This document shows positions 9,701-17,066 of a stretch of 64,000 nt of DNA, in pieces. The notes beneath the pieces were generated by a model. That model was not told the DNA's origin. It was given only the letters and a program-made list of their open reading frames with translations, and did no database searches. Made by a program: the position numbers and the translations under genes. Position 1 is the stretch's first letter. Every line of letters begins with the position of its first letter. Source of the stretch: REEB506 sp040381035 (GTDB lineage Bacteria > Pseudomonadota > Alphaproteobacteria > Caulobacterales > Aquidulcibacteraceae); contig JBEIHY010000005.1 in the NCBI GenBank assembly GCA_040381035.1, forward strand, positions 8,668-72,667, in the 5' to 3' direction.

Positions 9701-10212
9701 AGGAAGCCGTGACCCAGCTCAAAGCCGGCAAGACCGAGATTTCGTCCGAACGCGGATGGTCGCCGCAGATCAATGTTGGCGCGGCCGTGCTCATTCCAGA
9801 CGATTATGTGCCTGACCTGACCGTGCGGCTGGCGTTGTATCGCCGTCTTGCCGATCTGGCTGAAGACAGCGAGCGCGAAGGATTTGCCGCCGAGATGATT
9901 GATCGTTTCGGACCAATCCCAGTTGAAGCCGCGCAGCTTATTCAGGTCGCGGGCCTGAAAGCGCTCTGCCGGGTGTGCAATATCGCCAAGCTGGATGCCG
10001 GCCCCAAGGGCTGCGTACTGACCTTCCGCGATCCGGGATTCCCCGATCCCGCAGCGCTCGTGCGCCATATCCAAGCCAAGCCGCTCGATTTCAAACTGCG
10101 CCCCGACGGCAAGCTGGTCATCACCGGCGATTGGCCTGAAGCCGCGCAGCGCTTGAAGGATTTGCGCACACGCTTGGAAGTGCTCGCGCGGCTGGCGGGA
10201 AAACCGGCCTAA
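6715..10212 (+). CDS. mfd: Transcription-repair coupling factor Mfd
   Basis: Mfd removes stalled RNA polymerase at DNA lesions and recruits UvrA. The 1165-residue product has the full layout: a UvrB-like N-terminal module, a CarD-like RNA-polymerase interaction domain beginning at PGDLIVHSDHGIGRYDG (about residue 496), a RecG-like translocase with Walker A CGDVGFGKTEVALRA (about 643), DEEQHFG (about 744) and QLRGRVGRSKQRAY (about 914), and the C-terminal TRCF domain. The start is a GTG at 6715 overlapping the sdhE stop. The 3' end overlaps the convergent DsbA-like gene by 4 bp. Confidence 0.97.
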   Translation: MSGSAVFPVPGAAVQALVRTPGSALVTGAPSGLAPAAFAAALRLKGGVGLFIARDEAAASNAETVVRFFTPEMATLRLPAWDNLPYDRISPTASVAAQRCAALAQLANRKDGAGPLMVIATAAAVCQRVPARQRLAGATFSAVKGDDIEMPDLERYLLVNGYSRASTVRAPGDFALRGGVCDIFPPGSAEPVRLDLFGETLEGIRSFDPETQRGTRDLARVDLGAVSEVVFDDEAVRHFRKAFAQAFGAVTDPIVDAVGARIRRAGVEQFLPYFYDGLETVFDYVGESALIGFDHNAEDSYKERIETARDHYEARRSAPVPRGAIPFRAPEPQLLYLVWEDLIDVMAGRPVRRFSAFLEPNQTAIDVAAKPGRDFAPERQRLDVNVFEAARGHIGALAKGGKRVVLAGWTEGSAERLIGVLEDHGLKDAAQIKDWPGAAALKAGTVAVAVLPVEHGFEAEGLAVLSEQDILGDRLARPRKRRKASSLIAEAAALSPGDLIVHSDHGIGRYDGLKTLDVQGAPHDCLELIYAGSDKLFLPVENIELVTRYGSEDSGVQLDKLGGASWQGRKARAKQRLRDMAEELIRIAAARAARVAEELLPQEGLYQEFCARFPYEETEDQLSAIEDVLGDLAKGAPMDRLICGDVGFGKTEVALRAAFVVAMSGRQVAVVTPTTLLCRQHYRNFTERFRDMPVKVRQLSRMVSAKEQAETRDLLKAGGVEIVVGTHALLGKGIEFSDLGLIIVDEEQHFGVKHKERLKELRADVHVLTLSATPIPRTLQLALSGIRELSLIATPPVDRLAVRSYVTGFDGLTIREALMRERYRGGQSFFVAPRIADLADIEKFLTQQCPELRHVVAHGQMGAMALDEIMTSFYDGQFDVLVSTSIVESGLDIPRANTLVVYRADMFGLAQLYQLRGRVGRSKQRAYAYLTTDGDKALTAGAEKRLRILTSLDSLGAGFTLASHDLDMRGGGNLLGEEQSGHIREVGVELYQSMLEEAVTQLKAGKTEISSERGWSPQINVGAAVLIPDDYVPDLTVRLALYRRLADLAEDSEREGFAAEMIDRFGPIPVEAAQLIQVAGLKALCRVCNIAKLDAGPKGCVLTFRDPGFPDPAALVRHIQAKPLDFKLRPDGKLVITGDWPEAAQRLKDLRTRLEVLARLAGKPA

Positions 10213-10844
10213 GCGGCGGCGAGAAATGCCGCGTACTGCTCAACGGATTGCGCGCCCATCACGCCGCTTGCTCCGTTCTTCACGACGACGGGCGCCCCCG
10301 TAACGCCAGCACGCATGGCCATGTTGTGCAGCTCCAGCACACGCATGCGATCGGCATCGCTGTCGAGCAAATCGCCAACGACATCGCGATCAAGCCCGGC
10401 GGCGCCGGCATGCGTGATCAGCACCGCACGGTCGCCCAAATCGTCACCATCGCGCCAATAAGCATTCAGCAAGGCTTCCGCGAGCGGCTCTTGGGCGCCG
10501 CGGGGCGCAGCCCACAGCAGCAGCCGTTGCACATCCAGCGCGTTCGGGATCCGCCCCGGCTTGTCGGTGCGCAGCGGCGCAAGGCCAAGCGCGGCCACGG
10601 CCTGATCCAACTCAGAACGCGCAGCCGCGAAGCGTTCAGGATCAGCTGCGCGCAAGCGTTCATAGAAAGCGGCGCGATCCGCGCCGTCGGGCGCTGCGTC
10701 CGGGCGCAACAGGAATGGCCGCCACATCAGAACGCTGGCGTGCGGCACTTGCCTGCGCGCGGCCTGCACCGCGTGGAAACCGACATAACACCACGGACAG
10801 GTGGGATCGGCGAAAAAGTCGATCTGGATCGGCGATGTCGTCAC
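10209..10844 (-). CDS. DsbA-family (FrnE-like) thiol oxidoreductase
   Basis: A 211-residue thioredoxin-fold protein with an intact CPWC active site at residues 16-19 (ADPTCPWCYVG), and the cis-proline loop region GVTGAPVVV near the C-terminus. It has no signal peptide, so it should act in the cytoplasm like FrnE/2-hydroxychromene-2-carboxylate isomerase relatives rather than as a periplasmic DsbA. The ATG overlaps the stop of the upstream GGDEF gene (ATGA, 10841-10844), so the two form an operon. The substrate is unknown. Relatives have been linked to oxidative stress or polyketide chemistry, which cannot be decided here. Confidence 0.85.
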   Translation of the reverse strand: MTTSPIQIDFFADPTCPWCYVGFHAVQAARRQVPHASVLMWRPFLLRPDAAPDGADRAAFYERLRAADPERFAAARSELDQAVAALGLAPLRTDKPGRIPNALDVQRLLLWAAPRGAQEPLAEALLNAYWRDGDDLGDRAVLITHAGAAGLDRDVVGDLLDSDADRMRVLELHNMAMRAGVTGAPVVVKNGASGVMGAQSVEQYAAFLAAA

Positions 10845-12094
10845 GGCTGGGCGCGCCGTTGTTGCGGCGTCAATCCATCGAGGGTGCGCGCCAAGAGGCC
10901 GGGGCCGCCTTCACCGGGGGCAAGGCAGGCAATGGCGCTGACAAGCTGGACACTGGCGCCGGCAGGGCTTGCTGCAAACGCCGTGCATTCGGCCACAGCC
11001 GCAATGCGACGGCTCGCGACATCGGCGGCGTGGGCGTCGCTGTTGGGCAGCAAAATCGCAAACGTGTCTTCGCCAATGCGTCCAGCAAGGTCTTCCGCGC
11101 GCACGAGCCGCAAAGCCAGCGAGGCCGCTTCGCCAAAGGCGCGCGCCGCATCGGGCGGGCTCAAACCGTTAAGGCCTTCAAGGCGGAAAGCGATGACCGA
11201 GAAGGGGCGATTGGCGTGCTGATGGGCGCTGGCCTGGCGCGCCAGATCGGCTTCGAAGTAGCCGGCGTGAACAAGCTGGGTGCGGGCTTCGCGCGCTGCA
11301 TCGCGCAAGACCCGCAGGCCGGTGCGGATCTGGGCATGGGCGCGGGCCAGACGCACATGCTGGGCCAGCCATTCGAGGTCGCTGTCATGGCTGCGGCGCA
11401 GAAGCAAACTTGCGCCGCGGCCGGCGGCTTCGCTCTCAAACCCGTCGCGCGCCGGCCCGGCCAGCGCAATCGGAAGGTCCTGCAGTTCGGCGTTGCGGCG
11501 CAGCGCCGCGCACAGCGACAAGGCCGAAGCCGGATCCTGCGCGCCGTTCAGAATGGCTGCATCAAAAGTGGAATCGTGCAGCGCGTCGAAGGCCGCAAAC
11601 GCGGTCAAAACGGCGCAAAGCTCCGCGCCGCGATCGCGGCACATGCGACCGAGATACAGAAAGAAGGGATCAGGGGCGCCAACATAAAGCAGCCTCAGAC
11701 CATCCTCTGGCGCAGCCGGCGGCGCCGGCGCCCCGCGGCGAATATCGGCTGCCGCCCGCGCAACGCCGAACCGGGCAGCGGCGCGCAGATACCGCGCCAG
11801 CGACACGCCGTGCACGTCCGCCGGCGCACACCCGTCCAAGGCGCTGGCGGCAGCGATGTGGGCAGCGACATCGGCCCAGCCGATAATCGCCAAGGGCCCG
11901 GTGGCCTGGCTTCGCAACAGATCCGCCGCGCCAACGACATCGTGGCCAACGCAATCAAGCAACACCACCTCTTCGGCCTGCGGCGAGGGGCGCAGAAAGG
12001 CAGCGCCCGAGAGCGCCGCCGCGGACATGCCGCCAGCGCACAGGTGCGCCTGGATCAGGCGCGCCCGGCGTGGGTCGGCTGCGCGGATCATCAC
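10841..12094 (-). CDS. Receiver-receiver-degenerate GGDEF protein (PleD/PopA-like)
   Basis: A 417-residue protein with the layout of Caulobacter PleD and PopA. A first receiver-like domain (about 1-125) keeps an Asp at the end of strand 3 (EEVVLLDCVG, Asp47). A second receiver-like domain (about 135-255) has lost that Asp (FDAAILNGAQD). A GGDEF domain (about 265-415) follows. Its signature is GEDTF in RAEDLAGRIGEDTFAILLPN, so cyclase activity is doubtful, but the RxxD inhibitory site (RAED) that binds c-di-GMP is kept at the right spacing. This fits a c-di-GMP effector like PopA better than an active cyclase. The start is GTG at 12094 or ATG at 12091. It is co-transcribed with the downstream DsbA-like gene. 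Confidence 0.75.
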   Translation of the reverse strand: MMIRAADPRRARLIQAHLCAGGMSAAALSGAAFLRPSPQAEEVVLLDCVGHDVVGAADLLRSQATGPLAIIGWADVAAHIAAASALDGCAPADVHGVSLARYLRAAARFGVARAAADIRRGAPAPPAAPEDGLRLLYVGAPDPFFLYLGRMCRDRGAELCAVLTAFAAFDALHDSTFDAAILNGAQDPASALSLCAALRRNAELQDLPIALAGPARDGFESEAAGRGASLLLRRSHDSDLEWLAQHVRLARAHAQIRTGLRVLRDAAREARTQLVHAGYFEADLARQASAHQHANRPFSVIAFRLEGLNGLSPPDAARAFGEAASLALRLVRAEDLAGRIGEDTFAILLPNSDAHAADVASRRIAAVAECTAFAASPAGASVQLVSAIACLAPGEGGPGLLARTLDGLTPQQRRAQP

Positions 12095-12234
12095 ACGTTC
12101 GCTGATGACGCCTCTCCCCAGATACGGCTAACGTTGCGTCTGGCTTGACGCCCGCCGCCGGCCTCGTTCAGCAATGGCCGAGCAAGACGTGCGACGCACT
12201 ATGTCGTGAAGCGTGTGGTGAAGGAAGAGCACAG

Positions 12235-13002
12235 ATGGGTGAAGCGGCGCATGGCAAGCCCCTGAAAGGTGAAGTGGCGCTGGTAACGGGCGCCTCCAGC
12301 GGACTTGGCGCCCAGTTTGCCCGCCTGTTGGCCAGCCAGGGCGCCGATGTCGTGATCGCCGCGCGGCGGGTGGAGCGACTGCAGATGCTTGCCGCCGAGC
12401 TTGCGTCTGGCGGTGCAAACGTCTTGCCGGTTGCGATGGACGTGGCCGAGGAAGCTTCGATCCAGGCCGCTTATGATGCGTTGCAAGTGGGCTTTGGGGC
12501 CCCCAGCATCGTTGTCAACAATGCCGGCATGAATGCGCGCGGTTTGGCGGTTGAGATCTCGGCGGCCGATTTCGACCAGGTGTTCAATGTCAATGTGCGC
12601 GGCGTGTTTCTTGTCGCGCGCGAAGGCGCGCGGCGAATGATGGCGGCCAAACGGCCTGGACGGATTGTGAACATCGCTTCGATGGCGGCGCTGAAAGTTT
12701 TGCCCGGCCTGACCGCCTATTGCGCCTCGAAAGCGGCGGTGGCGCACATGACAAAGAGCCTCGCGCGGGAATGGGCGCGCCAGAACATCAATGTGAACGC
12801 CATCTGCCCCGGCTATATTGAAACCGAGATCAATGCTGAATGGCTTGGCGAAGAGAGCGGACAGAAAATGATCCAGGGCTTCCCGCGCCGACGAGTCATG
12901 CCAATCGAAGCGCTCGATCAGGCGCTGCTTTACTTGGTTTCGCCGCAATCCAGTCACGTCACCGGCGCGGTGCTTGCCGTCGATGACGGCCAATCGCTTT
13001 AA
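12235..13002 (+). CDS. SDR-family oxidoreductase
   Basis: A 255-residue classical short-chain dehydrogenase/reductase. The cofactor loop VTGASSGLGAQFA, the NNAG motif (VVNNAGMNARG), the catalytic serine in IVNIASMAAL and the YxxxK pair in YCASKAAVAHM are all present, followed by NAICPGYIETEI. It is expected to oxidise or reduce a hydroxyl/keto group with NAD(P)H. The ATG at 12235 has AAGGAAG at 12221-12227. It heads a four-gene plus-strand run with an acyl-CoA racemase 17 bp downstream, so a hydroxyacyl- or ketoacyl-CoA substrate is a reasonable guess. Confidence 0.9.
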   Translation: MGEAAHGKPLKGEVALVTGASSGLGAQFARLLASQGADVVIAARRVERLQMLAAELASGGANVLPVAMDVAEEASIQAAYDALQVGFGAPSIVVNNAGMNARGLAVEISAADFDQVFNVNVRGVFLVAREGARRMMAAKRPGRIVNIASMAALKVLPGLTAYCASKAAVAHMTKSLAREWARQNINVNAICPGYIETEINAEWLGEESGQKMIQGFPRRRVMPIEALDQALLYLVSPQSSHVTGAVLAVDDGQSL

Positions 13003-13019
13003 ACAAAAAGGAGCAGACC

Positions 13020-14114
13020 ATGGGCCAGGGGCCGCTTTCCGGGGTGCGGGTGATCGAGTTTCAGGGCATTGGCCCGGGGCCGTTCTGCGCCATGCTGCTC
13101 TCCGATATGGGTGCAGATGTTGTGCGCATCGACCGGAAAGGCGGCATGGGCGGCTCGAAGTTTGATGTAACGAGCCGCGGGCGCCGCTCGGTGGCGCTGG
13201 ATCTGAAGAAGCCGGAAGATGTTGCGACCGCCCTTGCGCTGATCGGCAAGGCCGATGCGCTGATCGAAGGGTTTCGCCCCGGCGTGATGGAGCGGCTGGG
13301 CCTGGGGCCGACAGACGCGTTGAAGGCCAATCCAAAGCTCGTCTATGGCCGCATGACCGGTTGGGGCCAGACCGGGCCGCTGGCGCTCGCGGCCGGCCAT
13401 GACATCAACTATATCGCGCTGACCGGCGCACTCGCCGCCATGGGGCCGGCCGATCGTCCGCCATCCCCGCCCTTGAACCTCGTTGGCGATTTCGGCGGCG
13501 GCGCGCTCTATCTCGCGATGGGCATTTGCGCGGCGCTGTTTGAAGCCCAACGCTCCGGAAACGGACAAATCATCGACGCCGCCATGACCGACGGAGCGGC
13601 CTCGCTGTTGGCCATGTTCTATGGCTTTCGCGCCATGGGCATGTGGAGCGACAATCGCGACAACAATCTGCTCGATGGCGGCGCCCACTTCTATGACTGC
13701 TATGAAACCAAGGACGGAAAGTATGTTTCGATCGGCTCGATCGAACCGCAATTCTACGCGCTGCTGTTGGAGAAAGCAGGCTTGAGCCAGGATACCGCGT
13801 TCCATGCCCAGATGGACAAGAGCCAGTGGCCCGATCTGTCGACCAAGGTCGCAGCGGTGATCCGTGAAAAGACGCGTGAGGAATGGTGCGCGCTGATGGA
13901 GGGCAGCGATGTGTGCTTTGCGCCGGTGCTGACGCTTGGCGAAGCGCCCGATCATGGCCACAACAAGGCGCGCGAAACGTTCGTTTCGGTTCACGGCGTT
14001 GTGCAGCCCAATGTCGCGCCGCGGTTCTCGCGCACGCCCTCACGCGTGCAAGAAACCCTTCCCGAAGTCGGCAAGCACACAGCCGAAGTGCTTGCCGAAT
14101 GGGGCGTGGCGTGA
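13020..14114 (+). CDS. mcr: Alpha-methylacyl-CoA racemase (CaiB/BaiF superfamily)
   Basis: A 364-residue type III CoA-transferase-fold protein. The residues that define the racemase branch are present: His127 in AAGHDINYIA, Asp157 in LVGDFGGGAL and Glu242 in GSIEPQFYALL. These correspond to the His/Asp/Glu set of the mycobacterial enzyme MCR, while true CoA transferases use an Asp elsewhere. The predicted reaction is inversion of 2-methylacyl-CoA thioesters at the alpha carbon. AAAGGAG precedes the ATG. The gene sits between an SDR and a histidine phosphatase, and overlaps the latter by 4 bp, which suggests a branched-chain or sterol side-chain acyl-CoA pathway. Confidence 0.9.
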   Translation: MGQGPLSGVRVIEFQGIGPGPFCAMLLSDMGADVVRIDRKGGMGGSKFDVTSRGRRSVALDLKKPEDVATALALIGKADALIEGFRPGVMERLGLGPTDALKANPKLVYGRMTGWGQTGPLALAAGHDINYIALTGALAAMGPADRPPSPPLNLVGDFGGGALYLAMGICAALFEAQRSGNGQIIDAAMTDGAASLLAMFYGFRAMGMWSDNRDNNLLDGGAHFYDCYETKDGKYVSIGSIEPQFYALLLEKAGLSQDTAFHAQMDKSQWPDLSTKVAAVIREKTREEWCALMEGSDVCFAPVLTLGEAPDHGHNKARETFVSVHGVVQPNVAPRFSRTPSRVQETLPEVGKHTAEVLAEWGVA

Positions 14115-14797
14115 GTGCGCATCTGGCCCGGCGGCGCGTTTTTCTGATGCGCCACGCCCATGTCGATTATTTCAGCGACAAGGTGTTGCGCGCGGGCGAT
14201 CACACGATCGCCACCTTGACGCCGCAGGGCCAGGATCAGGCCCGCGCGGCGGGCGCGGCCTTGGCGCAGACGCCGTTCGATATTGCCATCGCGTCGGGCT
14301 ATCCGCGCACCAACGAGACCGCTGAATTGGTCCTCGCCGCACAAGCCGCGCCGCCGCCTCTTTGGGCCGAGCCGGCGCTCGTGGAACTCAAGGGCGGCAC
14401 GCTGAAATTCGCTTCACGCACAGAGGCGGCCGGCGCCATGAAAGCCGAGTTCGCCCGCGCCGGCGAATTCGGCGCGCGGATGTTCAATGGCGAGAGTTTC
14501 GCCGAGGCGCAGATGCGCGCAGTCGAAGCGCTGACAACACTGCTCAATCGGCCGGGCTGGAAAACCGCGCTTGTGGTTGCCCATGAAGGGATCAATCGGG
14601 TGGTGTTGTCTTGGGCCTGCGGGGCCGGACTGGCCGCGGCGGCGGCGTTTGAACAGGACACCGCCTGCATCAATGTGCTCGATTTCGACGCCGACAGTCA
14701 CCGCGCCATCATCAAGGCAGTGAACCTGACGCCGTACAATTATCTCAAGCACGGCATGAGCCGCACCAGTCTGGAGGCGATTTTCGCCGCCGATTGA
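14111..14797 (+). CDS. Histidine phosphatase family protein
   Basis: A 228-residue phosphoglycerate-mutase-like phosphatase. The catalytic LMRHAHVDY motif lies close to the N-terminus, and the second catalytic histidine is in VVAHEGINRV. RTNETAELV fits the conserved arginine helix. The start is a GTG at 14111 overlapping the TGA of the racemase gene, so expression is coupled. Members act on small phosphorylated metabolites, sugars or proteins. The substrate here cannot be deduced. The neighbours suggest a role in the same lipid/CoA pathway, perhaps only as a housekeeping phosphatase. Confidence 0.85.
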   Translation: MSAHLARRRVFLMRHAHVDYFSDKVLRAGDHTIATLTPQGQDQARAAGAALAQTPFDIAIASGYPRTNETAELVLAAQAAPPPLWAEPALVELKGGTLKFASRTEAAGAMKAEFARAGEFGARMFNGESFAEAQMRAVEALTTLLNRPGWKTALVVAHEGINRVVLSWACGAGLAAAAAFEQDTACINVLDFDADSHRAIIKAVNLTPYNYLKHGMSRTSLEAIFAAD

Positions 14798-14830
14798 GTT
14801 AGGCTCCAAAAAAGCCAGGGGAGAGTGCCC

Positions 14831-15376
14831 ATGACCAAAGCCACCGCCGCCCCGCCGATCCGCGGCGTGCACCACACCGCCTATCGCTGCAAGGACGCTG
14901 AAGAAACCCGACGCTTTTATCAAGATGTTCTGGGCCTGCCGCTGAAAGCCTCGCTGATCTTTGAAGAAGAGCCCGGCACCGGCCGGCCACTGCCTTACAT
15001 GCATCTCTTCTTCCAATTGGGAGACGGCAATTTCGTTGCGTTCTTCGATGTGCCCGGCAACGCTAAGCCGGAAAAATTCAAGATGAAGTGGGGCATGGAT
15101 CTGCATCTGGCGATGGAGGTGGCGACCATGGAGGAGCTGGCGGCTTTCCAAAAGCGCCTCGCCGAACATGACATTCCCTGCTTTGGCCCGATCGATCACC
15201 ATTTCGTCCATTCGATCTATTTCTATGATCCCAATGGCATCAATGTCGAAATCACCTGCCGCGATCCAAAGCACGACGCGATCATGGCGGCGGAAGCGGG
15301 CGAGGCCCCGCGGCTGATGGCGGAATGGACCGCCCGCACCGGCGCCGCCAAGAAGGAGACGGGCCTCGTTAGCTAA
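14831..15376 (+). CDS. VOC-family (glyoxalase/dioxygenase fold) protein
   Basis: A 181-residue vicinal-oxygen-chelate protein. Metal-ligand positions typical of the fold are visible: His in RGVHHTAYRCKDAE, His/Glu in DLHLAMEVATME and Glu in PNGINVEITCRD. The N-terminal ETRRFYQDVLGLPL is a standard VOC helix. AGGGGAG stands just upstream of the ATG at 14831. The gene ends the SDR-racemase-phosphatase-VOC run. It could be a dioxygenase, isomerase or binding protein; the residues support metal binding but not a named reaction. Confidence 0.8.
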   Translation: MTKATAAPPIRGVHHTAYRCKDAEETRRFYQDVLGLPLKASLIFEEEPGTGRPLPYMHLFFQLGDGNFVAFFDVPGNAKPEKFKMKWGMDLHLAMEVATMEELAAFQKRLAEHDIPCFGPIDHHFVHSIYFYDPNGINVEITCRDPKHDAIMAAEAGEAPRLMAEWTARTGAAKKETGLVS

Positions 15377-15388
15377 GCGTCAAGGTTT

Positions 15389-15403
15389 GCGCGCGATGCG
15401 CGC
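15389..15403 (+). terminator. Possible weak hairpin terminator
   Basis: A GCGCGC/GCGCGC stem with a three-base loop (GAT) begins 12 bp after the VOC stop codon and is followed by CTTTGA rather than a proper T run. It may end the SDR-racemase operon, but the stem is short and made only of GC steps, which also arise by chance in this genome. Confidence 0.3.
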
Positions 15404-15467
15404 GCTTTGAGCTGAGGCCTTCGCGAAATAAGCGACGTCTTCACCAAACACAAAGGACAGCTGGTTA

Positions 15468-17018
15468 ATGTCGGCGCGTCCTTTGAGGTGCGGTATGATA
15501 CAATCGGTCGCAGCAACGTTTCGCTGGCCAGCGATCTCAATGCCGGCCGCGGTGCTGCTGGGGCTTGTCGCCATCCAAGCCATTTGGACCCTGGCGTTTC
15601 CGACGCCCTTGGCTTGGGACTATTTGAACCACGCCGCGCGACTGGAAGTTATCAACAGTGCGCTCGATGATCCTTTGCGGCGCGACTATCAGGTCGTTTG
15701 GGGCCTGATCCCCAATCTTGGATTGGACCTGGCTGGCATCGCGCTGTCGCCTTGGCTGTCGGCGGAAACGGCCACCCGCCTGGTTTGGTTTGTCGGCTTT
15801 GTCGGCGCCCCCTTGGCGACGTGGCTGCTGCAACGGCAATTATACGGCCACAGCCAACCGAGCCTGCCGCTGGCAAGCGTCTTGATGTTCAATCTCGCGA
15901 TCACCGCCGGATTGATCAACTACGCCCTGAGCATGGTCGTTGGCCTGTTGGCGCTGACCTTGTGGCTGCGTTGGCGCGACCGGCCTTGGTGGTTGCGCCT
16001 TCTTGCGTTCAATCTTTTGTCGGTATGCCTGTATGTTTTTCACATCGGGGCTTTGGCCGGCGTGGTTGGCCTGATTGGCCTGATTGAACTTCTCGACCGG
16101 CGGTCATGGGCGAGCTTCTGGCGCGCCGCGCGCGTGCTTGCCTACTTTGCGGCAGGCCTTGGGCTGTCAGCGGCGAGCGCGCCGGTGGACCCGTTCTTTG
16201 TCCTCGACTCATCCAAGTTTTTTGCGCTCATCGGCCCGGTCTTCGCCGGCTGGATTTGGCTTGCCGCGATTGAGGTCGTGGTGTTCCTGACGTGCCTGTA
16301 TTTCCTCGCCAGGGGCGGCTTTCTGCGCTTCCATCCGCTGCTGGGCCCCCCGCTTTTGATCTTCTGCTGTGTGCTGGCCGTGGCGCCGACATCGCTGGGC
16401 GCGACCTCACTGCTGGATTCCCGCTTGGCGATCTTTGCGGGGTTTGTTGCTGTGGCGGCGATGGAGATCGATCGCAAGAAACTGGCCCTGATTGCCGGGG
16501 CGGCGTTGGTCTCGGTCTGCGTCAAACTGATCGCGCTGACGCCGGCCTGGCAAACCCATCAGCTCAATCGCCAAGGGTTGTCGCAGCTGGGGGCGGATCT
16601 GCCGGCTGGGGCAAGGCTGGTGGTGGCCGAAGCCGATCCCAAAGCCGGCGCGCCGGGATGCGCGGCCAAGACGCTCGGTGGTCTGGATCATGTGCCGGCC
16701 ATCCTGGTCGCGGAGCGGCGTGTGTTTGTGCATGTCTTGTTCAGCGGCGCCGGCATGCAGCCGTTGCAGATCAAACCCGCATTGCGCCTGCCGTGGCTGC
16801 ATATGGACCTAGAAGAGCTTGCCGCCCCTGAGCGCCATCGCCATGAGCCCTGGGCCCCCGCGCTCCTGAACTGGCGGCAGAACTATCAGTATGTGGTGCT
16901 GATCAATCCGGACTGCGCTGGTCGTTCCCCTTTGGGGCTGACGGAAATCGGACGGACCAAAGCGTTCGGCCTTTATGCGGTAAAGCCCGACCTATCCCCG
17001 GCCGGCCAAACCCGCTAA
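15468..17018 (+). CDS. Polytopic integral membrane protein of unknown function
   Basis: A 516-residue protein with roughly ten hydrophobic segments between residues 20 and 360, for example VLLGLVAIQAIWTLAF, LVWFVGFVGAPLATWLL, ALSMVVGLLALTLWL and LLIFCCVLAVAPTSLG, then a soluble C-terminal part of about 150 residues with LPAGARLVVAEADP and YVVLINPDCAGR. The layout (many membrane helices, an early acidic/aromatic loop PLAWDYLNHAARL, a C-terminal soluble domain) resembles GT-C glycosyltransferase-like proteins, but I recognise no diagnostic motif. It stands alone between the VOC gene and gltX. An in-frame ATG a few residues downstream may be the true start. Confidence 0.7.
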   Translation: MSARPLRCGMIQSVAATFRWPAISMPAAVLLGLVAIQAIWTLAFPTPLAWDYLNHAARLEVINSALDDPLRRDYQVVWGLIPNLGLDLAGIALSPWLSAETATRLVWFVGFVGAPLATWLLQRQLYGHSQPSLPLASVLMFNLAITAGLINYALSMVVGLLALTLWLRWRDRPWWLRLLAFNLLSVCLYVFHIGALAGVVGLIGLIELLDRRSWASFWRAARVLAYFAAGLGLSAASAPVDPFFVLDSSKFFALIGPVFAGWIWLAAIEVVVFLTCLYFLARGGFLRFHPLLGPPLLIFCCVLAVAPTSLGATSLLDSRLAIFAGFVAVAAMEIDRKKLALIAGAALVSVCVKLIALTPAWQTHQLNRQGLSQLGADLPAGARLVVAEADPKAGAPGCAAKTLGGLDHVPAILVAERRVFVHVLFSGAGMQPLQIKPALRLPWLHMDLEELAAPERHRHEPWAPALLNWRQNYQYVVLINPDCAGRSPLGLTEIGRTKAFGLYAVKPDLSPAGQTR

Positions 17019-17066
17019 AAGCGCGCCCTTCCCGGATTCACCCCCCGGTTTCATTAGGCGCATTCC

